Notes: generated from the sequence alone by a model not told the origin. DNA of 64,000 bases from Psychrobacter sp. BI730 (GCF_013414195.1 NZ_JAATTV010000015.1:1-64000); one strand, 5' to 3'. Shown: positions 1 to 10,167, numbered from the stretch's first letter. Translations and numbers: made by a program.

Positions 1-56
1 CCGATTGTACCGACGTTGACGTGTGGCTTGTTACGTTCAAACTTGGCCTTTGCCAT
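1..56 (-). CDS. tuf: Elongation factor Tu, N-terminal fragment
   Basis: Only the first 18 codons are inside the window; the gene runs off the left edge. The reading begins MAKAKFERNKPHVNVGT, the standard start of bacterial EF-Tu, the GTPase that brings aminoacyl-tRNA to the ribosome. A purine-rich AGAGGAAAT lies just before the ATG. It is the last member of the rpsL-rpsG-fusA-tuf order, all on the minus strand. A separate sigma70-like promoter lies in the fusA-tuf gap, so it can be transcribed on its own as well as by read-through. Confidence 0.95.
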   Translation of the reverse strand, partial: MAKAKFERNKPHVNVGTI

Positions 57-171
57 GGGTATTTCCTCTTTTTTTGGGGTTCAAGACTTAACTCATATAA
101 ATACGATTATTAAGACGATTTTGACCACATTAAGATAATTGTTAAAAGGTTGCACATACTAATGTGCAGAT

Positions 172-199
172 ATTATAAGAAAATCGCGGCCAATAACAA
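172..199 (-). promoter_or_regulatory. Candidate sigma70 promoter for tuf
   Basis: On the minus strand a perfect TATAAT (177 to 172) is preceded by TTGTTA (199 to 194) with a 16-base spacer. The predicted start falls near 165, inside a perfect 7-base inverted repeat, TGCACAT/ATGTGCA, at 151-168. The -35 box overlaps one arm of the hairpin at 189-220. Confidence 0.5.
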
Positions 200-264
200 G
201 TCTTTTAACAAGTTATTGGCGTATTCTTTAGTGACAATACACAGACGTACTCTATATTGTCACT
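189..264 (-). promoter_or_regulatory. Two hairpins between fusA and tuf
   Basis: Two perfect stems sit side by side. AGTGACAATA (230-239) pairs with TATTGTCACT (255-264), and GCCAATAAC (189-197) pairs with GTTATTGGC (212-220). On the minus strand the second is followed by a T-rich stretch, CGCGATTTTCTT, so it could be a weak terminator or an RNA processing site separating fusA from tuf. Confidence 0.4.
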
Positions 265-279
265 TTCAGTAAGTTTTAT

Positions 280-2406
280 TTACTCGTCATCATCTTTAGA
301 GTTGAACTTAGAGATGATTTCAGCAGCAACTGATTTTGGAATTTCAGCGTACTTTTGGAATTCCATTGAGTAAGTTGCACGGCCTTGTGACATAGAGCGC
401 ATTTGAGTGGCATAACCAAACATTTCCGCTAATGGTACTTCAGCACGAATCTGTTTAGTACCGCCAGGTAGATCTTCCATACCCTGTACCAAACCACGAC
501 GACGGTTAAGATCGCCCATGATGTCGCCCATGTAGTCTTCAGGTGTTTCAACTTCTACTTTCATTACTGGCTCAAGTAGCGCTGGATCAGCTGCTAAGAA
601 ACCTTTTCTGAAGGCCATAGAACCAGCCATCTTAAATGACAATTCATCAGAGTCAACGTCATGATAAGAACCATCATACAAGGTCGCTTTTACGCCAACT
701 ACTGGGTAGCCTGCAAGTACGCCGTTTTTCATGCGCTCTTGGATACCTTTATCAACAGCACCGTGGAATTCTTTTGGTACAGTACCACCAACAACTTCTT
801 CAGCGAATTCATATTCAGTGTCGCCAGCTGGATCAAGTGGCTCAAGACGTAACCAAACGTGACCAAACTTACCACGACCACCTGTTTGACGTACGAATTT
901 GCCTTCTTGTTCAACAGTGTTACGAATCGTCTCACGATAAGCAACCTGAGGTGCGCCGATGTTTGCTTCAACGTTGAATTCACGCTTCATACGGTCAACA
1001 AGAATCTCTAGATGTAGCTCACCCATACCACTGATGATCGTCTGACCAGATTCTTCGTCAGTGTGTACACGGAACGATGGATCTTCTTTTGCCAAACGGC
1101 CAAGAGCGATTGACATTTTTTCTTGGTCAGCTTTGGTCTTTGGCTCAACAGCTAGAGAGATAACTGGATCTGGGAATTCCATACGCTCAAGAGTGATCAC
1201 GTTGTCTTCATCACATAGCGTATCACCAGTAGTCACATCTTTCATGCCGACTAGAGCTGCGATATCACCAGTACGAATCTCTGCAAGCTCTTCTTGAGAG
1301 TTTGCCATCATCTGTACGATACGGCCAACACGCTCACGCTTCATTTTAACTGGGTTATAAACACTGCTACCCTGCTTCATTACACCAGAATAAACACGTA
1401 CGAAGGTTAAGTTACCAACGAATTTGTCATTCATGATTTTGAACGCTAGTGCTGAGAAAGGTGCTTCATCTGATGCTTCACGGCTGCCTTCGCTTTCGTC
1501 TTTGTCATCAAGAATACCTTTAATAGCAGGTACGTCAATTGGTGCAGGTAGATACTGAATAACGGCATCTAGCATCTTCTGTACACCTTTGTTCTTAAAG
1601 GCAGTACCACAAAGAAGCGGGATGATTTCGTTATCGATAGTTAACTGACGAATAGCACCGTGAATTTGTTCTACAGTCAATTCACCGTTTTCTAGGTATT
1701 CGTTCATCAACTCTTCGTTTGCTTCAGCAGCGTTTTCTACAAGATGCTCGCGGTATTCTGCTGCTTTTTCTTGTAGTTCAGTTGGGATTTCGCGCTCATC
1801 ATACTGCATACCTTGAGACGCTTCGTCCCAATAGATAGCTTTCATGGTCACTAGATCAACAACGCCTTCGAAGTCATCTTCTTTACCGATTGGAATAACC
1901 AATGGTACAGGGTTACCGCCTAAGCGAGTTTTGATCTGTTCGATAACACGATAGAAATCAGCACCAACACGATCCATTTTGTTTACAAATGCAAGACGTG
2001 GTACTTTATATTTGTTCGCCTGACGCCATACGGTCTCAGACTGTGGCTGAACGCCGCCTACTGCACAGTAAACCATGCAAGCGCCATCAAGTACACGCAT
2101 AGAACGTTCGACTTCGATCGTGAAGTCAACGTGACCTGGGGTATCGATGATGTTGATACGGTGTTCGTCAAACTGTTTAGCCATACCTGACCAAAAACAA
2201 GTTGTTGCCGCTGAGGTAATAGTAATACCACGCTCTTGTTCTTGCTCCATCCAGTCCATAGTGGCTGCGCCATCATGTACTTCGCCAATTTTGTGGCTAA
2301 CACCGGTATAGAATAAAACACGCTCTGTAGTGGTTGTCTTACCAGCATCGATGTGCGCTGAGATACCAATATTGCGATAGCGTTTTAGGGGAGTTTTACG
2401 AGCCAT
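280..2406 (-). CDS. fusA: Elongation factor G
   Basis: This 708-residue translocation GTPase moves tRNA and mRNA through the ribosome and helps recycle ribosomes. The G1 loop AHIDAGKT is at residues 17-24, the G3 motif DTPGH at 88-92 and the G4 motif NKMD at 142-145. The domain II, III and IV/V regions follow in the usual order and the length is normal for bacterial EF-G. It is the third gene of the str operon, downstream of rpsG, and its acidic C-terminal end (KDDDE) is complete. Confidence 0.98.
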   Translation of the reverse strand: MARKTPLKRYRNIGISAHIDAGKTTTTERVLFYTGVSHKIGEVHDGAATMDWMEQEQERGITITSAATTCFWSGMAKQFDEHRINIIDTPGHVDFTIEVERSMRVLDGACMVYCAVGGVQPQSETVWRQANKYKVPRLAFVNKMDRVGADFYRVIEQIKTRLGGNPVPLVIPIGKEDDFEGVVDLVTMKAIYWDEASQGMQYDEREIPTELQEKAAEYREHLVENAAEANEELMNEYLENGELTVEQIHGAIRQLTIDNEIIPLLCGTAFKNKGVQKMLDAVIQYLPAPIDVPAIKGILDDKDESEGSREASDEAPFSALAFKIMNDKFVGNLTFVRVYSGVMKQGSSVYNPVKMKRERVGRIVQMMANSQEELAEIRTGDIAALVGMKDVTTGDTLCDEDNVITLERMEFPDPVISLAVEPKTKADQEKMSIALGRLAKEDPSFRVHTDEESGQTIISGMGELHLEILVDRMKREFNVEANIGAPQVAYRETIRNTVEQEGKFVRQTGGRGKFGHVWLRLEPLDPAGDTEYEFAEEVVGGTVPKEFHGAVDKGIQERMKNGVLAGYPVVGVKATLYDGSYHDVDSDELSFKMAGSMAFRKGFLAADPALLEPVMKVEVETPEDYMGDIMGDLNRRRGLVQGMEDLPGGTKQIRAEVPLAEMFGYATQMRSMSQGRATYSMEFQKYAEIPKSVAAEIISKFNSKDDDE

Positions 2407-2748
2407 AGTGTTTTCCTAGGAAAAGTCGTGTATATAATAATGTATTGTGTCTCTACCTCATACTCTATGACAAAGCGTTCAGCTTCGTAATATTACTTAC
2501 TGATTATTGAGCCTAATACGGACAAAAAAAGAGCAAATACTAAGAATAGTGCGGCATCAAATTTGGGATGCTCTCCAGCAAAAACTGTATTTGTTAAGAG
2601 AGACATCTGGATAGATGTCCGCCACCTCAGTCATCAATAAATAACATTTATATATGACCAATGATGATGGCGGCAATCAATAGAATAAACAACAATGTAA
2701 GATTAGATGGCATGAGCCTCTAATCTCAAGCTACTATTAAAAAGTAGC
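2407..2748. other. fusA-rpsG intergenic region with hairpins
   Basis: No gene is seen in these 342 bases. Three inverted repeats can be read. AAGCTACT/AGTAGCTT (2728-2735 and 2743-2750) overlaps the rpsG stop codon. AGATTAGA/TCTAATCT lies at 2700-2707 and 2719-2726. GACATC/GATGTC lies at 2602-2607 and 2614-2619. None has a proper T-run on the minus strand, so they look like mRNA processing or stability elements rather than terminators. Confidence 0.35.
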
Positions 2749-3222
2749 TTAGAAACGGTAATGAGAGAATGCTTTGTTAGCATCTGCCATGCGGTGAACT
2801 TCGTCACGCTTTTTCATAGCAGCGCCTTTGCCATCAGCAGCATCATTCAATTCGCCAGCTAAACGCAAAGCCATTGATTTTTCAGAACGCTTAGCAGCAG
2901 CTTCAGCTAACCAACGCATAGCCAATGCAGTACGACGGGAGGGGCGTACTTCCATTGGTACTTGATAGGTTGCACCGCCAACGCGGCGAGCTTTTACTTC
3001 TACCATTGGGCGTACATTTTCTAGCACTTCTTCGAAGAAAGATACTGGATCTTCAACTTTACGCTTCTCACTTACTGTCTCAAGTGCACCGTAAACGATA
3101 CGCTCAGCAGTAGATTTTTTACCATCACTCATTACATGGTTGATGAATTTTGCAACAGTTTGGCTACCAAACTTAGGATCCGGTAGGATCTCACGGGCAG
3201 CAACGACGCGACGTCTTGGCAT
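2749..3222 (-). CDS. rpsG: 30S ribosomal protein S7
   Basis: This 157-residue primary rRNA-binding protein nucleates the head of the 30S subunit. The sequence begins [20 protein letters not shown] and contains the conserved [13 protein letters not shown] loop, both typical of bacterial S7. The length is standard. It lies between rpsL and fusA on the minus strand. In E. coli S7 represses translation of its own operon; whether that holds here cannot be read from the sequence. Confidence 0.98.
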   Translation of the reverse strand: MPRRRVVAAREILPDPKFGSQTVAKFINHVMSDGKKSTAERIVYGALETVSEKRKVEDPVSFFEEVLENVRPMVEVKARRVGGATYQVPMEVRPSRRTALAMRWLAEAAAKRSEKSMALRLAGELNDAADGKGAAMKKRDEVHRMADANKAFSHYRF

Positions 3223-3440
3223 AATAAATTTCCTTATCTTCAGGAGTGTCTAACATTCACAACATCGACTACTTACCATTAGGATATAGCAGTGAGTTAT
3301 CAGTTAGCCTTACTGCATGGTGGTATGTTTTAAGAGTAAATCCCAGATATATATTTATATAAAAGCGATATTACTACTGACACCAAACCCATGCACAGTT
3401 ATTGGGTAGTGCAAAAAGCTTATCTAATAACGTTTAGTTA

Positions 3441-3815
3441 TTAAACTTTAGGCTTCTTAGCACCGTACTTAGAGCGACCTTGCTTACGGTCTTTAACGCC
3501 TGCGCAATCTAATGCACCGCGAACAGTGTGATAACGTACACCTGGTAGATCTTTTACACGACCACCACGGATTAGAACAACACTGTGCTCTTGTAGGTTA
3601 TGACCTTCGCCGCCGATGTAGCTTGATACTTCATAGCCTGAAGTCAAACGTACACGACATACTTTACGCATGGCAGAGTTAGGTTTTTTTGGCGTGGTAG
3701 TATATACACGAGTACATACACCGCGACGCTGTGGGCACGCTTCCAACGCAGGAACTTTTGACTTTTCCTTGATGGTTTTGCGACCTTTACGAATCAATTG
3801 GTTAGTTGTTGCCAT
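3441..3815 (-). CDS. rpsL: 30S ribosomal protein S12
   Basis: S12 lies at the decoding centre and affects translational accuracy. The start chosen is the ATG at 3815 ([13 protein letters not shown]), preceded by AGAAGGA. A longer in-frame reading from 3860 would add 15 residues with no family support. The resulting 124 residues match the family. Lys43 (TTPKKPNSA) and Lys88 (GRVKDLPG), the two classical positions of streptomycin-resistance substitutions, are both wild type. It is the first gene of the str operon. Confidence 0.97.
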   Translation of the reverse strand: MATTNQLIRKGRKTIKEKSKVPALEACPQRRGVCTRVYTTTPKKPNSAMRKVCRVRLTSGYEVSSYIGGEGHNLQEHSVVLIRGGRVKDLPGVRYHTVRGALDCAGVKDRKQGRSKYGAKKPKV

Positions 3816-3847
3816 AAGGCATCCTTCTCCCGTTTGGTATAAAACAA

Positions 3848-3908
3848 AAAAATGGGCCAATGCACCATCTATCTGACAATAATTGCAGATTTCGGGGCAC
3901 CCATTTTT
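3848..3908 (-). promoter_or_regulatory. Attenuator-like hairpin in the rpsL leader
   Basis: Reading the minus strand, AAAAATGGG (3908-3900) pairs with CCCATTTTT (3856-3848). An inner ATCTG/CAGAT hairpin lies between the arms, and a T-run (TTTTTTTGTTTT) follows at once. It starts only a few bases after the predicted rpsL transcription start, so it would form as soon as the transcript emerges. Terminator function is inferred from the shape. Confidence 0.4.
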
Positions 3909-3918
3909 AGGACAGTGT

Positions 3919-3947
3919 ATTATAAAGAGTTGTTGCTGCTATTTCAA
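3919..3947 (-). promoter_or_regulatory. Sigma70 promoter of the str operon
   Basis: On the minus strand TTGAAA (3947-3942) and TATAAT (3924-3919) are separated by exactly 17 bases. The predicted start is near 3912, giving a leader of roughly 97 bases before the rpsL ATG at 3815. This is the best sigma70 match noticed in the window. Confidence 0.7.
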
Positions 3948-4126
3948 CCACTTATGAATGGTTTCGCTTTACAACATTTGATAGATATGCATTCAGCCTC
4001 TCATTGTATCACTTTATCGTTTTTTCGCCGAAAAATAGCGTAATAAATAAAGTAAACAAAGTGAGCTCAAGCATCATTAAGAAAAGATGTTTAACATTGA
4101 AATGGTACTTGATAGTAACTAAGTGG

Positions 4127-4182
4127 TGGTATTTATCCTAATTTTCAAGTCATGTTGCTCAATCAAACTAAGATAAATACCA
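4127..4182. repeat. 11-base inverted repeat downstream of the EcsC gene
   Basis: TGGTATTTATC (4127-4137) is perfectly repeated in inverse as GATAAATACCA (4172-4182) with a 34-base spacer. It lies in the otherwise empty gap between the rpsL promoter and the EcsC-family gene, on the 3' side of the latter. No T-run follows, so a terminator role is not supported. Confidence 0.4.
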
Positions 4183-4250
4183 TCGTGCTTATAAATATAT
4201 AACCCAACTAGCAAATAATATGTCTATTACTTGGCTTTTTTATCAGACGT

Positions 4251-5348
4251 TTACTTGTCTGCGTCTTTTTTACTGCTAGTTTCTTCTTTACTAGCTTCTT
4301 CTTTATCAGTAACTTTTTCTGAGTTACTGCTTTTTTCTTGGCGCTCTGTGTCTTCTTTCGCCTCATCAGTATCAGCCTTTTCTACTTTAGCCTCACTACT
4401 GCTGTCATCAGTAATAGCACGATTGGCCAATTTTGCTTCTGGTGCAAAAGTCGCTTGAGCAACGCCAATAACTTCGTCAATCAATTGGCTGTTATAGTGC
4501 ATGCCGATCGCTACTGCAGTGACAGGAATAAAACGACGAATCCATGATAAGTTGATCTGATCTAAATCTACACCTACTTGACTGGCGACTTTGTCTATTT
4601 GCTCAGCATAGAAATTTACATTTTTATTTTTTAGACCGAGATTTTTAAGTTCACTATGTAGTCCATTGCTTTGAGCATTATCGAGCAAACCTTTACCGAT
4701 ACCTAGACCAGCTAGTAGCGCTTGTTTTTCTTGCATTTTGCTCAAATCAGCGTTTGATAGTAACTCGTACGCCATCTTGACGCCTTGCTTACCTGTCAGC
4801 GGCTTATTATATACAGCAGCAATCTGATAAACCGTACGTAATGAAACCAGTAATAGCCATAGTGTATCAGCGAGCAAACCTGGTAGACCTGCCAAACCCG
4901 TCAAACCACCCATCATCGCAAGCGCACGGTTTTGATTAGCGATATCAGTAGCTAGCGCATAACGCTCTTCGTCATCTAAAGTAGCAATATTGGCAAAGCG
5001 ATGTTCATTAGGTAAGTCAAGTTGACTCCAGTTGGCAGCGAGATTGGCAACTTGGGCAAATGCACCGTCAACTGTCGACTGGAAAAAACTATTCGGCACG
5101 ACTTTCTTGGCATATTTACCATAAGTAGCAAAACGTGGTCCTAAAAGTTGCTGCGTCGCCTTCAACGTTTGCTCACGAAACAAGTCTTGTTGGTAGTCTT
5201 CATCGCCTAGGTCGACGGCTTTATATTGACGCGGTTTGCCGGTTTTAGCGTTTACGCTATCAATCATAGCCCCTACACGCTCTAGATTGTTTCGAGTAAA
5301 AGAGCCAATGGTATTGATGCTTTTAGAAAGAATACTACGCTTTGCCAT
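4251..5348 (-). CDS. EcsC family protein
   Basis: This 365-residue protein resembles the EcsC family, whose biochemical role is not established. A glycine- and leucine-rich hydrophobic stretch, MMGGLTGLAGLPGLLAD, lies near residue 145 and is followed by LWLLLVSLRTVYQIA, as in other EcsC-like proteins; it may associate with the membrane. The last 50 or so residues are a low-complexity tail rich in Lys, Glu, Ser and Asp. It stands alone on the minus strand with no evident operon partner. The family call rests on overall resemblance, with no catalytic motif visible. Confidence 0.65.
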   Translation of the reverse strand: MAKRSILSKSINTIGSFTRNNLERVGAMIDSVNAKTGKPRQYKAVDLGDEDYQQDLFREQTLKATQQLLGPRFATYGKYAKKVVPNSFFQSTVDGAFAQVANLAANWSQLDLPNEHRFANIATLDDEERYALATDIANQNRALAMMGGLTGLAGLPGLLADTLWLLLVSLRTVYQIAAVYNKPLTGKQGVKMAYELLSNADLSKMQEKQALLAGLGIGKGLLDNAQSNGLHSELKNLGLKNKNVNFYAEQIDKVASQVGVDLDQINLSWIRRFIPVTAVAIGMHYNSQLIDEVIGVAQATFAPEAKLANRAITDDSSSEAKVEKADTDEAKEDTERQEKSSNSEKVTDKEEASKEETSSKKDADK

Positions 5349-5836
5349 CGTGATGTCCTTAATATAATGAGTTGGTTTTTTAATATAGTTGTATTTTAAT
5401 ATGATAGTTAATTATTAATAATAATGAATCTATGATTTTAGCCAGTTATCGTAACTGGTGTCAGTGCGAACAATGTTATTAGAATCACAAATTTTGTATC
5501 TAAAGTATAATTCCGTCCATAGCCAGTAGCTAGGCTTACTTCTCATTTTTTCATTCAGTATTGGGTCATAAGCGTTATTTTGTCGTTATTTTGCACTTGC
5601 GCAAAGATTTCGAAAGCTTGATACGTTATCATGTGCCATAATTCACAGTACACTTGTACTTTATTTATAGATTACCATTTATAGAGCATCGATTTTTCTA
5701 TGGTTTATATGATGGCGATAAAGTACGACGGCACTTAACATCGATTGATAGAACCAATATTTAATTAATAGAACCAATATTTAAAAACGATTATTGAAAG
5801 CAATTCTGAAGGATTGTTACTCATAAGGAATAGAAT
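5349..5836. other. Divergent intergenic region upstream of fabB
   Basis: These 488 bases separate the divergent EcsC and fabB genes and should carry both promoters. The one distinct structure is a 17-base direct repeat close to fabB (5748-5764 and 5768-5784), listed separately. No open reading frame of note is present. Confidence 0.5.
5748..5784. promoter_or_regulatory. 17-base direct repeat before fabB, possible operator
   Basis: ATAGAACCAATATTTAA occurs twice without mismatch, at 5748-5764 and 5768-5784, a period of 20 bases, ending about 50 bases before the fabB start. Two copies at about two helical turns suggest cooperative binding of a regulator. The regulator is unknown; it does not resemble the E. 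coli FabR or FadR palindromes. Confidence 0.4.
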
Positions 5837-7072
5837 ATGCGTCGCGTAGTTATTACTGGAGCAGGGATTGTCTCTTGTATCGGACATGATTTAGACACTG
5901 TCACCACTGCCCTTAAAGAAGGTCAGTCTGGCATCACATTTAATGATTCTTATGCTGAGCACGAGTTTAAATCACACGTGAGCGGTAGCATCAATCAATC
6001 AGAACTTGATACCAGTGGTATCGATCGTAAGCTGAAAAGGTTCTTTAGTGACGCCAGTCTCTATGCTTACGTCAGTGCGCTAAATGCGATTGAGCACTCA
6101 GGACTATCGCTTGGTACTATTAATAACAACCCACGAGTGGGTGTAGTGGCAAGCTCGGGCGGCGCCTCAACAGAAAATATCGTCAATGCTATCGATGCTA
6201 TGCGCGAAAAAGGTTTACGCGGTGTCGGCGCAATGGCCGTACCAAAAACAATGGGCAGCTCGGTATCAGCCGCTTTAGCAACTGGTCTAAAAATCCAAGG
6301 CGTCTCCTACTCGCTCGCCTCTGCTTGCGCGACTTCAACACACTGTATCGGTCATGCTGCTGAGCTTATCCAACTGGGTAAAGCGGATGTGATATTGGCT
6401 GGTGGTAGTGAAGCTGAGCATTGGACGCAGTCTTGTATGTTTGATGCTATGGGCGCAGTTAGTACTCAGTATAACGACACACCAAAACTTGCCTCAAGAG
6501 CCTATGACAAAGACCGTGACGGTTTTGTGATTGCTGCTGGTGGCGCGATGGTGGTTGTAGAGAGTCTGGAGCATGCTCAAGCACGCGGTGCCAATATTTT
6601 GGCTGAAATCGTTGGCTATGGTGCCAGCTCTGATGGTGCAGAAATGGTTGCGCCAAGTGGTGAAGGTGCTGTTCGCTGTATGCAACAAGCCTTGGCCGAA
6701 GCGGGTCTAGAAAGTGTCGATTACATCAATAGTCATGGTACTAGTACACCGCTAGGTGATATTACTGAGCTTAAAGCGATTGCTAAAGTATTTGATAATG
6801 ACGTCAGTAAGGTACCTGCTATCAGCTCAACCAAATCAATGACAGGTCATAGCTTGGGTGCTGTTGGTGCACAAGAGCTGATTTATTGTCTACTAATGCT
6901 ACAGGACGGCTTTATCGCTCCGAGTATCAATGTTGATAACTTAGATCCTGCTGCTGAAGGTTTTGATATCGTCACCGAAATGCGTGAAGCAAATCTTGAA
7001 ACTTTGATGAGTAATAGCTTTGGCTTTGGTGGTACTAACGCTACGCTAATTATCAAAAAGTTTGACGCTTAA
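5837..7072 (+). CDS. fabB: 3-oxoacyl-ACP synthase I (beta-ketoacyl-ACP synthase)
   Basis: The enzyme condenses malonyl-ACP with acyl-ACP in fatty acid elongation, and FabB-type enzymes are needed for unsaturated fatty acids. The thiolase-fold Cys-His-His set is complete: Cys164 in SACATSTHC, His300 in [11 protein letters not shown] and His338 in STKSMTGHS, with Lys333. The 411-residue length is near the E. coli FabB length. The start ATG follows AAGGAATAGAAT. pabB begins three bases after its stop codon, so the two are probably cotranscribed. Confidence 0.93.
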   Translation: MRRVVITGAGIVSCIGHDLDTVTTALKEGQSGITFNDSYAEHEFKSHVSGSINQSELDTSGIDRKLKRFFSDASLYAYVSALNAIEHSGLSLGTINNNPRVGVVASSGGASTENIVNAIDAMREKGLRGVGAMAVPKTMGSSVSAALATGLKIQGVSYSLASACATSTHCIGHAAELIQLGKADVILAGGSEAEHWTQSCMFDAMGAVSTQYNDTPKLASRAYDKDRDGFVIAAGGAMVVVESLEHAQARGANILAEIVGYGASSDGAEMVAPSGEGAVRCMQQALAEAGLESVDYINSHGTSTPLGDITELKAIAKVFDNDVSKVPAISSTKSMTGHSLGAVGAQELIYCLLMLQDGFIAPSINVDNLDPAAEGFDIVTEMREANLETLMSNSFGFGGTNATLIIKKFDA

Positions 7073-7075
7073 CCC

Positions 7076-8821
7076 ATGCTTGTATCAAATCACAATACAA
7101 CTGAGCAGACAGATTCTGCGCCATCGCCAGCTAGCAAACCTAGCTGGCGTTTTGGTGATTTGTCTGCTGCAGAGCTGATGCCGCAGCTACAGCGTCACTT
7201 GCTCGACCAAGATATTAAAGCAAACTGGCAGCTTGTTTGGCTCAATAACGATGGTCGACCAATAATCGGCTTACTCCCAAAAGTCAGCTGGTCTGTCTAT
7301 CCCAATGATGAGCAAGCTCTTAATAGTTCACCCAATATTTATAAGGTGATTAAGAGTTGTCGCAGTACTGGCGTGCGTCGCGATATTGATGTAAATAGCG
7401 ATAACAATAGTTATGCTGGCACGACAGCTTATATGAGCTATCTACAATGGCAAGAGGAACTAATCGCTTATAGCAATACTCAAAAAGCCAATCACGACAC
7501 GTCATATATCAATAGCGAAGAAAGCTCGAAACCTAGTTATAATCATGGGCTAATCGGTTTTATTGGTTATGATATTGCAGCTCATGAGCTAAGTCCTGCC
7601 GATAGGATTGAATTGGCAATGCAGCCGTGTGCCTCGTTGGGACATTATGATATTTATCTAACACCTACGGCACATACTGATACAGGTTGGGCGTTAAAGA
7701 CTCATCTAACTAACGATGACACTTCTGAGAGTATTGGTCATAAGACAAACGATAATTTTATAACGACTCTTACCTCTTACCTAGACGAACTGGATCGAAA
7801 ACTGTCTGATAAATATCTCAATAAACCACAGTTTAAAGATGCATCAAGCATCACTCCCCTAGTTTTAAGTCCACGATGGAGTAAGCTTGATTATCAACAA
7901 GCATTTAATCGCACACAAGACTATCTACAGCAAGGCGACTGCTATCAAATAAACCTGACACAGAAATGGTCTGGCAGTTTAGCGTGTAAAAATAACGATG
8001 TTCAATCAGCCTTTTCGCTTATTGACTATTTGCCTGCGCTATATCGCAATACAAAAGCGCCTTTTGCAGGATATGTGAGCGTTAAGGGCAATGATGGTGA
8101 TTATCTAAATAGAAGCAACAGCTTTAACGCAGACAGCAATCATTTTGAATTGCTAAGCTGCTCACCTGAGTTGTTTTTCACATTCACTAGAGAGGTCGAC
8201 ACTGGCAAACACTCTATTCGCACAAAGCCTATCAAGGGAACGATGCCGCGAGGTACTACTGACGAGCAAGATGAGATGTATAAGCAGCAACTGGTCAATA
8301 GCGAAAAAGACCGCGCCGAAAATGTCATGATTGTGGATTTACTGCGCAATGATTTGGGCAAATACGCCAAAATTGGCAGTGTAAAAGTACCACAGTTATT
8401 TGCGATTGAGAGCTTTAGCAATGTGCATCATATGGTTAGTACTATTACTGCTGAGCTAAAAACTGATACTCATCCATTGGCTGTATTGTTTGGTAGTCTG
8501 CCTGCTGGCTCTATCACTGGCACACCAAAAAAACGCGCCGTTGAGATCATTGCTGAACTGGAGTCTACGCCACGCGGTGCTTATTGCGGCACTATGGGTT
8601 ATATGAACTTTGATGGTAGTGGTCAATGGAATGTACTTATTCGTACACTGCAAGCCAATGCTTCGTCAGATAATAGCCTTAATGAAGAAAGACACATCAA
8701 CTTGTGGGCAGGTGGCGGTATTACGGTCGCGTCCGATTGTGATGCTGAATACCAAGAATGCTTAGATAAAGTAGGTAATTTATTATCAGTACTGGCTCAA
8801 AAACCTAAAATAGTAAACTAA
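7076..8821 (+). CDS. pabB: Aminodeoxychorismate synthase component I
   Basis: PabB converts chorismate to 4-amino-4-deoxychorismate with ammonia from PabA, the first step toward p-aminobenzoate and folate. The chorismate-binding core is C-terminal. The PIKGT motif with Lys387 separates PabB from anthranilate synthase TrpE, which has Ala there. Other family motifs are QINLTQKW, LLSCSPELF, NVMIVDLLRNDLG and GSLPAGSITGTPK. At 581 residues it is longer than E. coli PabB, with a divergent N-terminal region. It is tightly linked to fabB, and a strong terminator follows. Confidence 0.92.
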   Translation: MLVSNHNTTEQTDSAPSPASKPSWRFGDLSAAELMPQLQRHLLDQDIKANWQLVWLNNDGRPIIGLLPKVSWSVYPNDEQALNSSPNIYKVIKSCRSTGVRRDIDVNSDNNSYAGTTAYMSYLQWQEELIAYSNTQKANHDTSYINSEESSKPSYNHGLIGFIGYDIAAHELSPADRIELAMQPCASLGHYDIYLTPTAHTDTGWALKTHLTNDDTSESIGHKTNDNFITTLTSYLDELDRKLSDKYLNKPQFKDASSITPLVLSPRWSKLDYQQAFNRTQDYLQQGDCYQINLTQKWSGSLACKNNDVQSAFSLIDYLPALYRNTKAPFAGYVSVKGNDGDYLNRSNSFNADSNHFELLSCSPELFFTFTREVDTGKHSIRTKPIKGTMPRGTTDEQDEMYKQQLVNSEKDRAENVMIVDLLRNDLGKYAKIGSVKVPQLFAIESFSNVHHMVSTITAELKTDTHPLAVLFGSLPAGSITGTPKKRAVEIIAELESTPRGAYCGTMGYMNFDGSGQWNVLIRTLQANASSDNSLNEERHINLWAGGGITVASDCDAEYQECLDKVGNLLSVLAQKPKIVN

Positions 8822-8843
8822 AATCTTCTTATTAATTTAAAGC

Positions 8844-8883
8844 AAAAAAAAGCCTGCCAACGTTATGTTAGCAGGCTTTTTTT
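8844..8883 (+). terminator. Bidirectional terminator between pabB and hisC
   Basis: GCCTGC pairs with GCAGGC around a loop containing CGTTATG, with A-runs before and T-runs after, so it can end both pabB (plus) and hisC (minus) transcripts. Confidence 0.9.
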
Positions 8884-8962
8884 AATACTTATTAATGTTG
8901 TTTTGCGTTCTGAATAAATAGGCTTACCTATTCATATTCTATATTAAGCTATCAATATAATA

Positions 8963-10093
8963 TTATTCAGCAACGCTAGCATCAACTTGCAAGGCTTTGA
9001 GAGCATCAATCAAACGGTTGTTCTGCTCTGCCGTACCGATAGTAATACGCAAGTACTCTGCAATACGCGGCTTATCAAAATGGCGAACAATAATACCCTG
9101 CTCGCGTAACGCACTCGCAACAGCGCTAGCATTGCCATCTTTTGGACGAGCAAATACGAAGTTGGCATGCGACGGTAGGACCTTATAGCCCAATGTAGTC
9201 AACTCTGCTGTCAGCGACATACGTAAATCAATGACTTGCTGACGGGTCTGCTCAAAGTAATCAGTGTCTAACACACTCGCAGTCGCCCCAGCTTGAGCCA
9301 ACTTATCCAATGGATAGCTGTTAAAGCTATTTTTCATACGTGTTAGTGCTTCAATCAACGATGCATTACCAAAAGCCATACCAACGCGCAATCCAGCAAG
9401 CGAGCGTGATTTTGAAAAGGTTTGGGTCACGATGACGTTATCACATTCATTGATTAGGCTAACTGCTGAGACTGGAGCATCTGCATTGCTCTCGTCTATC
9501 TGAGCAAAATCGATATACGCTTCGTCAATAACAATGACTGCATTAGAATGCTCACTCGCAAGTTTTCGAATATCAGCAAGCGACAGCAGTAAGCCTGTTG
9601 GTGCATTAGGGTTGGCGATGATGATACCGCTACAAGGCTGACGATAAGCATCAGGGTCAATGCTAAAGTCTTCTTCTAGAGGAATCTGTACAAGCTCTAC
9701 ACCGAACGTCTGCGCATATACTGGATAAAAACTATAACCAATATCAGGTGATAGCAGCGGACGCTCTTTTAGAAAGAAGCTAGCAAATACTAACGCCAAG
9801 ACTTCGTCTGAGCCATTACCGACAAATACTTGATTGATATCAAGGTTGTATGACTGTGCTAATGCAGCACGTAGGTCATTAGATTCAGGAGCAGGATACA
9901 AACGTAACTCATCAGCTTGCTGTTCCAAAACCTTAGCAATAGCCTCCCCTACTTTTGGCGAGGGTGGAAACGGGTTTTCATTAGTATTTAGTTTGCATAG
10001 ATTGTCGTGTTGCGGCTGCTCACCTGGAACATAAGGTGACAAGTTGCGCGCTTTAGACGACCATAGTCTGGTGTCTATCTTTGACTCACTCAT
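8963..10093 (-). CDS. hisC: Histidinol-phosphate aminotransferase
   Basis: This PLP enzyme transfers an amino group between glutamate and imidazole acetol phosphate in histidine synthesis. The PLP-binding lysine is Lys228 in TFSKSRSLAGLRVG. The fold type I motifs NENPFPPSP, ANPNAPTG and VIDEAYIDF are visible. The 376-residue length is normal. It follows hisD by about 75 bases on the same strand and is probably cotranscribed with it. Confidence 0.95.
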   Translation of the reverse strand: MSESKIDTRLWSSKARNLSPYVPGEQPQHDNLCKLNTNENPFPPSPKVGEAIAKVLEQQADELRLYPAPESNDLRAALAQSYNLDINQVFVGNGSDEVLALVFASFFLKERPLLSPDIGYSFYPVYAQTFGVELVQIPLEEDFSIDPDAYRQPCSGIIIANPNAPTGLLLSLADIRKLASEHSNAVIVIDEAYIDFAQIDESNADAPVSAVSLINECDNVIVTQTFSKSRSLAGLRVGMAFGNASLIEALTRMKNSFNSYPLDKLAQAGATASVLDTDYFEQTRQQVIDLRMSLTAELTTLGYKVLPSHANFVFARPKDGNASAVASALREQGIIVRHFDKPRIAEYLRITIGTAEQNNRLIDALKALQVDASVAE

Positions 10094-10167
10094 AAATTAT
10101 CCTACTATTAGCCACAAAGACTATTAAAAATAAATATCAAAAGTAAAAGCTAAAAATTCAAAATCCA

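Noticed and set aside
3852-4043. Plus-strand frame over the rpsL promoter
   Set aside because: It overlaps the promoter and leader hairpin of rpsL and has no coding features.
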